Assembly: GCA_021798655.1 (NCBI GenBank)
Contig: JAJZFE010000049.1
Location: 1 to 5,150, forward strand
DNA from: Acidobacteriota bacterium
GTDB lineage: Bacteria > Acidobacteriota > Terriglobia > Terriglobales > Acidobacteriaceae
Direction: 5' to 3'
Length of the DNA stretch: 5,150 nucleotides
The position numbers and the translations under genes were made by a program. The notes under the pieces were generated by a model. The model had not been told where the DNA came from. It worked only from the letters and a program-made list of their open reading frames with translations, and made no database searches. Below, piece by piece: positions 1 through 5,150 of this stretch. Numbering within the stretch: position 1 is the stretch's first letter; each line of letters opens with the position of its first letter.

Positions 1-1024
1 GTTTGCTGCGTGGGTTGCCGCGGGACGCGCCGGAGAGATGGAGTATCTGAAACGACGCGATGATGTGGGCACATTGCTGCGCAGTCGAGTGCAGGTGGCG
101 ATACCCTGGGCTGAGTCAGTGGTGGTTTGTGCCCTGAACTACAACGCAGGTGGGCCGAAGTCAATAACGGAGGCTGAGCCGGGTACAGGGTGGATTGCAC
201 GCTACGCCTGGAGTGGTCGACGTGCAGACGATGAGAGTGGTGACTCAGGGAGCCTGATGCCGACCGATTATCACGAGGAGTTGTTGCGGCGATTGCGGGC
301 CGTGGAGGGCGGACTGAAGGAGCGTGCGGCGTGCGGAACGCGCTGCTATGTAGATACCGGACCGATTGTGGAGCGGACGGTTGCTGCTCGCGCAGGGATT
401 GGTTGGGTGGGTAAAAATACGTGTGTCATCAACCAGGGGTTGGGTTCGTGGCTGCTGCTGGGCGTGGTGGTGACTTCGCTGCGGGTTGCACCGAGGGCAG
501 CGATCAAGGTGGTGTCGGACCGTTGCGGGAGCTGCACGCGGTGCATCGATGCTTGTCCTACAGGGGCTTTGGTCGCTCCGCGGGAGATGGATGCTTCGCG
601 GTGTATTGCCTATCTGACGATCGAGAAGAAAGGGACGATTGCGGAGGAGTTGCGCGAGGCGATGGGGCGGCAGGTGTTTGGATGCGATATCTGCCAGGAT
701 GTGTGTCCGTGGAATCGGCGGTCGCCGATCGCGGTGAAGGAAGGCAGCGCGGCGCGGTTGGAGTTGATGAATCCTGACCTTGGGTGGTTGGCGGAGATGG
801 ATGCTGGCGCTTTCCGGAGGTGGTTCAAGGGATCGCCGCTGGAGCGGACACGGCGGAAGCGGCTGCATCGGAATGTGGCGATTGCCATGGGCAACAGCGG
901 AGAGCGAAGATTTTTAGAGCAGTTGCAGAAGTGGCGTGCGGGTGACGATGAGGTCTTGGCGGAGAGTGCTAGCTGGGCGATGGCACGGATCGAGCAACAA
1001 ACTGGTAGGCAGGGGATGGTGTAG
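1..1024 (+). CDS. queG: Epoxyqueuosine reductase QueG (5'-truncated by window edge)
   Basis: QueG is a cytoplasmic cobalamin- and iron-sulfur-dependent enzyme that reduces epoxyqueuosine to queuosine in the wobble base of tRNAs with GUN anticodons. The frame is open from base 2 and reads FAAWVAAGRAGEMEYLKRR, the usual QueG lead-in, so the ATG at 38 is internal and the true start lies upstream. Numbering from that ATG, YVDTGP (104-109) carries the expected catalytic Asp106, followed by GWVGKN (122-127). A ferredoxin-like pair of 4Fe-4S motifs follows: CGSCTRCIDACP (Cys163, 166, 169, 173), Cys189, and CDICQDVCPWN (Cys216, 219, 223). The C-terminus (about 278-318) resembles the HEAT-like repeat of the family. 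A hydrophilic stretch at about 59-76, between RYAW and DYHE, looks longer than usual. The stop is TAG at 1022-1024. The family call is very secure; only the N-terminus is missing. Confidence 0.96.
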   Translation, partial: FAAWVAAGRAGEMEYLKRRDDVGTLLRSRVQVAIPWAESVVVCALNYNAGGPKSITEAEPGTGWIARYAWSGRRADDESGDSGSLMPTDYHEELLRRLRAVEGGLKERAACGTRCYVDTGPIVERTVAARAGIGWVGKNTCVINQGLGSWLLLGVVVTSLRVAPRAAIKVVSDRCGSCTRCIDACPTGALVAPREMDASRCIAYLTIEKKGTIAEELREAMGRQVFGCDICQDVCPWNRRSPIAVKEGSAARLELMNPDLGWLAEMDAGAFRRWFKGSPLERTRRKRLHRNVAIAMGNSGERRFLEQLQKWRAGDDEVLAESASWAMARIEQQTGRQGMV

Positions 1025-1132
1025 CTGCGATGAGAGTGGTAGGTAACGGTTAGGGATCTCCGGGCTCTGCTAGCATCGTTGCAAGGCGACCGTGGTTGTG
1101 GCGCATGAGCTTGTTACGAGCTAATTTCATTT
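1025..1132. other. Intergenic spacer between queG and the YihY-family gene
   Basis: This 108-bp stretch has no open frame of note. It probably contains the end of the queG transcript and possibly a promoter for the next two genes. I see no convincing stem-loop with a T-tract and no well-matched -35/-10 pair. TTGCAA (1079-1084) and TAATTT (1122-1127) are weak partial matches at the wrong spacing. No purine-rich Shine-Dalgarno sequence stands immediately before the ATG at 1133. Confidence 0.6.
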
Positions 1133-2068
1133 ATGGATTCGATACTTCCAGATAAGCAGGACACTACCGTTACGGGCAGTACTTCCGCTAATGCTGTGTC
1201 GATTGCCGAGGTTAGACCGGTCGTAGTCGCAGATGGATTCTGGCTACAGATGATGGCGTTGTTACGCTACCTTGCGAAGACCGAAGTCCATACCTATGCG
1301 TTCAGCGTAGCGGCGAATGCGATTCTCTCGTTGTTTCCGTTTATTGTTCTGTTGCTGACTCTGTCGCGGCGGGTGTTTCGGTCGCGGTCGATGGAGGATG
1401 TCGTTGGGGATTTGATGCGAAGCTTTCTACCGACTGGGCAGGACTTTGTGATGCGAAATATGCAGATGTTGGCACATCCTCACAAGCAGACGCAGATTTT
1501 TTCACTGCTAATGTTGTTGGTCACTTCCACGGGAGTGTTTTTGCCGCTGGAAGTTGCGCTCAACAATGTATGGGGCGTGAAGCAGAATAGGACTTATGTG
1601 CGAAACCAGTTGGTTTCGTTCGGATTGGCATTTGCCGTCGGTGCTCTGGCGATGGCTTCTGCGGCATTTACTTCGGAACAACAGCGCTTGTTGACCTGGA
1701 TATTCTGGGGGCATACAGATAACTTCGCGTTTGCCTTTGCTGCGCATGGGGTGTTGAAGTTTTTCGGTGTGACATCGAGTATTCTGCTCTTCTTCCTGAT
1801 TTATTGGATATTGCCAAATCGGGCGGTTCCTGCTCGAGCGGTGGTGCCGACGGCGATTGTGGTTGGACTGCTGTGGGAAGTTGCGAAGTATTTGTATATG
1901 CTGGCACTGCCGTGGCTGGATTTTCAGGCGGTTTATGGACCGTTCTACATTTCGGTTGGGTTGATGATGTGGGCTTTTCTTTCTGGACTGCTTCTGTTGG
2001 CAGGAGCACATTTTTCCGCGACACGGTATACGCTGCGTCTGGCGCGGAAGGCGGAGTTAGACCAATAG
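1133..2068 (+). CDS. YihY/BrkB family inner-membrane protein
   Basis: This 311-residue protein belongs to the YihY/BrkB family (often annotated 'YihY/virulence factor BrkB' and formerly mis-called ribonuclease BN). These are polytopic inner-membrane proteins of unsettled function. After a polar, variable N-terminus (about 1-50), six hydrophobic segments are visible near residues 55-77, 121-141, 158-178, 206-227, 236-258 and 271-293. Family signatures include SLFPF (66-70), NNVWG (144-148), the ILPN turn (226-229), GLLWEVAKYLY (245-255), VYGPFY (267-272), and a last helix ending LLLLAGAHFSA (286-296). The length is typical. ATG 1133 is the earliest possible start: an in-frame TGA lies at 1106-1108 and no start codon lies between, although the site lacks a clear Shine-Dalgarno. 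The stop TAG abuts the next gene's ATG, implying an operon with the phosphatase. The family call is secure; the biochemical role is unknown. Confidence 0.92.
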   Translation: MDSILPDKQDTTVTGSTSANAVSIAEVRPVVVADGFWLQMMALLRYLAKTEVHTYAFSVAANAILSLFPFIVLLLTLSRRVFRSRSMEDVVGDLMRSFLPTGQDFVMRNMQMLAHPHKQTQIFSLLMLLVTSTGVFLPLEVALNNVWGVKQNRTYVRNQLVSFGLAFAVGALAMASAAFTSEQQRLLTWIFWGHTDNFAFAFAAHGVLKFFGVTSSILLFFLIYWILPNRAVPARAVVPTAIVVGLLWEVAKYLYMLALPWLDFQAVYGPFYISVGLMMWAFLSGLLLLAGAHFSATRYTLRLARKAELDQ

Positions 2069-2074
2069 ATGATG
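2053..2074 (+). promoter_or_regulatory. Stop/start junction with weak ribosome binding site (translational coupling)
   Basis: The YihY-family stop codon TAG (2066-2068) is followed with no gap by ATG ATG (2069-2074), giving two possible starts for the phosphatase. The nearest Shine-Dalgarno-like sequence is GGAG at 2053-2056, inside the upstream gene. It lies 12 nt from the first ATG and 15 nt from the second, both longer than optimal. Together these suggest that ribosomes finishing the first gene reinitiate on the second. Which ATG is used cannot be decided from sequence. Confidence 0.6.
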
Positions 2075-4270
2075 ACAGGGACCGAGATAGGAACAAAGAT
2101 TCGAAACTGGGTGCAGTTGCGTCCTCGTCAAGGGTTGGCGGGTGCTGCATTCTGGCTGGTGTTGTGGTTTGGGGTGTTGTGGCTGTTGCGCCAGTTGCCG
2201 GGAGCACTGGGTAGTTTTTGTGCGGTACTTCAGGTGATGGTTGGGGTTGCACTGGTAGGGGTGGGGGTTCCTTTGCTGGGACGCCTGGTGCGTCGGCGGA
2301 TGCTATGGAGCTTGCGGAACAAGCTGGTGTTGACGTATCTGCTGATCGGGTTAGCTCCGGTGGTGCTATTCGTGACGCTAGTGTTGATCTCGGCCTACAT
2401 TGCGGCGGGGCAGTTTGCGATCCATCTGGCGGACACGCGATTGCAGGGTGAGTTGACGCAGATGGGGGCGGAGAGTGGACACCGGACGGAGGTAATGCGT
2501 CGGATGCTGGAGAGCTCACCGACGGGTGTGTTGCCAATGGAGCCATCTGCGGATGTACAGAGAGCTGCGACGGATGTGCCTCGTTTGCGGCTGGCGCGAC
2601 AGACGACTGCGTTCCTGAACGGTGCGCCATTAGCAGTGCGTGTTGGACAGGGTAAGACCCCATTGGGTTTGCCAGCCTGGGCGGCGCAGTTGCCGGGTGG
2701 GGAGTTTCATGGGTTGGTGCTGGATGGCGGAGACCTGTACCTGGTAGCGATGCATCAACAGCGTATGGCTGATGGGCGGATGTTCAGCCTGGTGAGCAGC
2801 CTTCCGGTAGATTCGGCGGTGATGGAGATGATTGCCGATGGGCTGGGTCGTGCCCGGCTTCTACCGCAAAGGACGGGCAACACGACCAACGAGGCTAATG
2901 CGGGGTCGAATCTGGTGCCGGATACGGTGCGCAGCGGGACCCCGGAACGGATCGACCGGACGACGGTTACGAGTAAGGATTGGGTTTCGGGTGGAGTTGA
3001 GCCTGATGCCGTGAATGTAGCTGATATCAAGGTGCGGTTCCTGTCTACGATGGCGATGACGGATTGGGAGACTGGTGAGCGGGACAATATACCGATCGCG
3101 GTGGATTCTCGTCCCTCGTTGTTGTACCGGCAGTTATTTGGTGGATCGCTGGGCGGGATTGTTACGAGTGTGATCCGGATTGGGCTGATTGCTTTGTGCC
3201 TGGTGTTTGCGCTGATCGAGGCGCTGGCGCTGGTGATGGCGTATCGGCTGAGCCGGACGATTACGGCGTCGGTGACGGATCTGTACGATGCGACGCAGAA
3301 GATAGATCGGGGAGAGTTGAGCCATCGGATTGGGGTGGTGCGAGAGGATCAGTTGGCGGAGTTGAGCCGGTCGTTCAACCGGATGACGGGATCATTGCAG
3401 CGCTTGCTGGTGGAGCAGCAGGAGAAGGAACGGCTGCAGAATGAGTTGTCGATTGCGCAGGAGGTACAGGCGAATCTGTTTCCTCGGCATGCGAGCCATC
3501 TGCCTACGCTGGAGTTGCATGGAATCTGTCGTCCTGCGCGGTCGGTCAGCGGCGATTACTATGATTTTCTGATGTTTCATGAGGAGGTTTTACAGGGGGG
3601 TGGGGGGGGGCGTGAGACTGGGGTAGGGATTGCATTGGGGGATATCAGTGGGAAGGGGATCTCGGCTGCGCTGCTGATGGCTACGCTGCACTCGGCGGTA
3701 CGGGCGTACCGGTTTGCCAGTGAGGAGTTGGTGTTCAGTGAGTCCAGTGTGGCGGGGTTGACTGTTAGCCGGGAGGGGCGGGGCGGTGATGGCCATGAGC
3801 TGTTCCAGTCGCCTGGGCGGATACTGTCGCTGCTGAACCGGCATCTGTATCGGAGTACGCAGCCGGAGAAGTATGCGACGTTGTTCCTGGCGCACTATGA
3901 CGTGGCGTCGTCGGTGTTGACGTACTCGAACGCGGGTCAGCTGCCACCGCTGGTGTTGAGCCGGGATGGGCGGATTCGGCGGTTGGATAAGGGTGGGACG
4001 GTGGTGGGCCTGATGGATGGGATGCAGTATGAGGAGGACCGGTTCACGATGGCTTCGGGGGATATTCTGGTGGCGTATTCAGACGGGGTGACAGAGCCTG
4101 AGAACGACTTTGGCGACTTTGGCGAGGAACGGTTGATGGAGGTGGTCAGCCGGTATCGGGACCAGCCTTTGCATGTAATTTCGACGCAGGTGATGCTGGC
4201 GCTGGATGCGTGGATTGGTGCTGAAGAGCAGCCGGACGACATTACCCTGGTGCTGGCTCGACAGATTTGA
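2069..4270 (+). CDS. Membrane-bound HAMP-SpoIIE/PP2C-type serine phosphatase (RsbU-like)
   Basis: This 733-residue protein is a probable membrane-anchored phosphatase. Relatives usually dephosphorylate a STAS-domain anti-anti-sigma factor, in partner switching. Three hydrophobic helices lie near 24-42, 48-71 and 86-112, with the basic loop GRLVRRRMLWSLRNK between the second and third. A region of about 250 residues (113-362) follows and is probably extracytoplasmic; it has a polar, low-complexity part near 268-315. A fourth helix (363-391) leads into a HAMP domain (about 392-445, with GELSHRI and EDQLAELSRSFNRM) and a signalling helix (446-472, with ELSIAQEVQANLFP). The catalytic domain retains its acidic metal-binding motifs: SGDYYDF (494-500), GDISGKG (524-530), YSDGVTEPEN (670-679) and DDITLV (723-728). 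It carries a glycine run (510-514) coded by a long G tract and a longer than usual loop at about 549-582. No HATPase kinase domain or STAS partner is seen here. The domain call is secure; the ligand and target are unknown. Confidence 0.94.
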   Translation: MMTGTEIGTKIRNWVQLRPRQGLAGAAFWLVLWFGVLWLLRQLPGALGSFCAVLQVMVGVALVGVGVPLLGRLVRRRMLWSLRNKLVLTYLLIGLAPVVLFVTLVLISAYIAAGQFAIHLADTRLQGELTQMGAESGHRTEVMRRMLESSPTGVLPMEPSADVQRAATDVPRLRLARQTTAFLNGAPLAVRVGQGKTPLGLPAWAAQLPGGEFHGLVLDGGDLYLVAMHQQRMADGRMFSLVSSLPVDSAVMEMIADGLGRARLLPQRTGNTTNEANAGSNLVPDTVRSGTPERIDRTTVTSKDWVSGGVEPDAVNVADIKVRFLSTMAMTDWETGERDNIPIAVDSRPSLLYRQLFGGSLGGIVTSVIRIGLIALCLVFALIEALALVMAYRLSRTITASVTDLYDATQKIDRGELSHRIGVVREDQLAELSRSFNRMTGSLQRLLVEQQEKERLQNELSIAQEVQANLFPRHASHLPTLELHGICRPARSVSGDYYDFLMFHEEVLQGGGGGRETGVGIALGDISGKGISAALLMATLHSAVRAYRFASEELVFSESSVAGLTVSREGRGGDGHELFQSPGRILSLLNRHLYRSTQPEKYATLFLAHYDVASSVLTYSNAGQLPPLVLSRDGRIRRLDKGGTVVGLMDGMQYEEDRFTMASGDILVAYSDGVTEPENDFGDFGEERLMEVVSRYRDQPLHVISTQVMLALDAWIGAEEQPDDITLVLARQI
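3595..3610 (+). repeat. G6-T-G9 near-homopolymer tract inside the phosphatase gene
   Basis: Six G residues (3595-3600), one T (3601) and nine G residues (3602-3610) encode part of Gln509 and Gly510-Gly514 of the phosphatase. The tract lies between the catalytic motifs GDYYD and GDISGKG. Reading by hand, loss of one G from the run of nine gives a stop at TAG 3624-3626 (about 518 residues). Gain of one G gives TGA at 3613-3615 (about 515 residues). Either change would remove most of the catalytic domain. Tracts of this length are prone to polymerase slippage and also to sequencing or assembly error. Confidence 0.9.
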
Positions 4271-4291
4271 ATAAGGGGCAGGGGGACCGGT
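4271..4291. other. Short convergent intergenic gap
   Basis: Only 21 bp separate the stop codons of the phosphatase (+) and beta-propeller (-) genes. The sequence is G-rich on the plus strand and shows no inverted repeat with a T-tract that would serve as a bidirectional intrinsic terminator. The two transcripts therefore probably overlap at their 3' ends, or end by Rho or further inside the opposing gene. Confidence 0.5.
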
Positions 4292-5150
4292 TCAGGGGGT
4301 TGGGTGGATGGCTTTGACAACGATGGCGTTGGGGCTGCTTCCGGCGGGCAGGATGGTGAAGAGTGCGGGGCCAGCTTTGCCGTTGGTGCGGATGACGGAG
4401 ACGTCACCGGAGTGGGCATCGGCGGCGAGGAGCAGGTGTTCGTCGGCAGAGAAGGCGAGGGCATCGGGTGCGGAGCCGGTGTGGATGCTGGCGACTAGCT
4501 TTCCGTCGTCGATGCTGTAGAGGCTTACGGAGTCGGCACCGAAGTTGGAGACCCAGAGCGAGGTGTTGTCGGCGCTGACGACGGCGTGGACTGGCTTGTT
4601 GCCGATGGTGTAGGTGCCGCTGACCTCGTTGGTCCAGGTGGAGACTTCGGAGATGGAGTCAGAAGCGAAGTTGGAGACGAAGAGCTCGCCGCCGTCGGGT
4701 TTAAGGGCGAGGTGTACGGGGGTTTGGCCTACGTCGAGGAAGGTGAGCAGGTGGTCGGTGGTGAGACTGGGGTCCTGGCGGGCGGCCCAGGAGTCGGGGG
4801 CTGCGGCGAGGTTGATGGCCATGATCTGGTGTCCACCGGAGCAGGCGACGAAGGCCTTGGAGGAGTCGGGGAGGATGACGGCGTCGGTGGCTCCGGGGCA
4901 GCCGGGGATGGCTGCGCGGAGGGTCAGGATCTGTCCGTAGGGCGGGGATGGCTTGTATGGTGCGACGTTGAAGATGGAGATGCTGCCGCTGGCGCGGTTG
5001 GTGACGACGAGGCTACGGGAGTCAGGGGCGATGCGGGCGAGGCCGGGCTGCTCGCCGGTGCCGGCGACGAAGATCTCGCGGTGATGTTCGAGGTCGAGGA
5101 CGCTGACGGTATTGGAGCCGGAGTTGGCGACGTAGCCGCGGCGGCCTGCG
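4292..5150 (-). CDS. YVTN/YncE-like beta-propeller repeat protein (5'-truncated by window edge)
   Basis: The minus-strand frame is open from the right window edge to TGA at 4292-4294, giving 285 visible residues. The ATG at 4820-4822 is residue 110 of this frame and internal, because propeller repeats run straight through it. Numbering from the edge, blade-like motifs recur: YVANSGSNTVSV (6-17), LVVTNRASGSISIF (47-60), AFVACSGGHQIMAI (99-112), LFVSNFASDSISEV (156-169), LWVSNFGADSVSLY (198-211) and LLAADAHSGDVSVI (240-253). These are about 41-57 residues apart, and several are preceded by a P.....-D..LWV-type strand. This matches the YVTN/YncE/lactonase-like propeller superfamily, whose members are often exported and bind ligands or partners; no catalytic assignment is justified. 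About six blades are visible, so a seventh and any signal peptide would lie beyond the window. Codons end mostly in C, unlike the other three genes. Confidence 0.85.
   Translation of the reverse strand, partial: AGRRGYVANSGSNTVSVLDLEHHREIFVAGTGEQPGLARIAPDSRSLVVTNRASGSISIFNVAPYKPSPPYGQILTLRAAIPGCPGATDAVILPDSSKAFVACSGGHQIMAINLAAAPDSWAARQDPSLTTDHLLTFLDVGQTPVHLALKPDGGELFVSNFASDSISEVSTWTNEVSGTYTIGNKPVHAVVSADNTSLWVSNFGADSVSLYSIDDGKLVASIHTGSAPDALAFSADEHLLLAADAHSGDVSVIRTNGKAGPALFTILPAGSSPNAIVVKAIHPTP

Noticed and set aside
245..868. Minus-strand open frame of 207 codons antisense to queG
   Set aside because: Its composition is dominated by Arg, Pro, His and Gln with no recognisable motif. The plus strand encodes a clear QueG.
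1079..1127. Possible promoter before the YihY-family gene (TTGCAA and TAATTT)
   Set aside because: The two elements are too far apart for a sigma70 promoter and each matches only partly; not reported as a promoter.
1668..2663. Long minus-strand open frame (331 codons) across the YihY/phosphatase junction
   Set aside because: It is rich in Pro, Ser, Thr and Ala with no domain motif, and lies antisense to two well-supported genes. It is a by-product of the GC-rich codon pattern.
4255..4320. Intrinsic terminator between the convergent genes
   Set aside because: I found no stable inverted repeat followed by a T-run on either strand; only a short ACCGGT palindrome is present.
3937..4464. Minus-strand open frame of 175 codons spanning the convergent gene ends
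   Set aside because: It overlaps both the phosphatase C-terminus with its catalytic DDIT motif and the propeller gene in another frame, and it is Pro/Ser-rich low-complexity sequence.
4820..4822. ATG on the minus strand as the start of the propeller gene
   Set aside because: The same frame stays open to the window edge and contains three more blade motifs upstream, so this Met is internal.
4614..4940. Plus-strand open frame of 108 codons inside the propeller gene
   Set aside because: It is antisense to a continuous series of propeller repeats and has no motif or ribosome binding site of its own.

Overview
The window holds four protein-coding genes in a GC-rich bacterial chromosome segment. 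Two are complete and two are cut by the window edges. The set is an epoxyqueuosine reductase (QueG), a YihY/BrkB-type membrane protein, a membrane-bound HAMP-SpoIIE (PP2C-type) phosphatase and a YVTN/YncE-like beta-propeller protein. Together with the codon style this resembles soil Acidobacteriota (Terriglobia, such as Edaphobacter, Granulicella or Terriglobus). That placement is an inference from general resemblance; no rRNA or other marker gene is present.

Layout: positions 1-1024 (+) are the 3' part of queG, whose 5' end lies before the window. A 108-bp spacer without a gene follows. Positions 1133-2068 (+) encode the six-helix YihY/BrkB protein. Its stop codon directly abuts the ATG of the phosphatase gene at 2069-4270 (+), so these two genes are almost certainly co-transcribed and translationally coupled. 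After 21 bp comes the convergent, minus-strand beta-propeller gene (4292-5150), whose 5' end lies beyond the right edge.

How the genes relate: QueG is a housekeeping tRNA-modification enzyme with no obvious link to the rest. The YihY-phosphatase pair looks like a membrane unit. The phosphatase has four predicted helices, a large putative extracytoplasmic sensor region, a HAMP relay, a signalling helix and a catalytic domain with its acidic metal-binding motifs intact. Such enzymes usually dephosphorylate a STAS-domain anti-anti-sigma factor in a partner-switching pathway, but no such partner is encoded here. The beta-propeller gene is on the opposite strand and is probably an independent unit.

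The most notable feature is a G6-T-G9 run inside the phosphatase catalytic domain. A gain or loss of one G in the run would cause termination within a few codons, before the second catalytic motif, so the tract could act as an on/off switch or simply be a mutational hotspot. No mobile element, CRISPR array, RNA gene or clearly new system was found.
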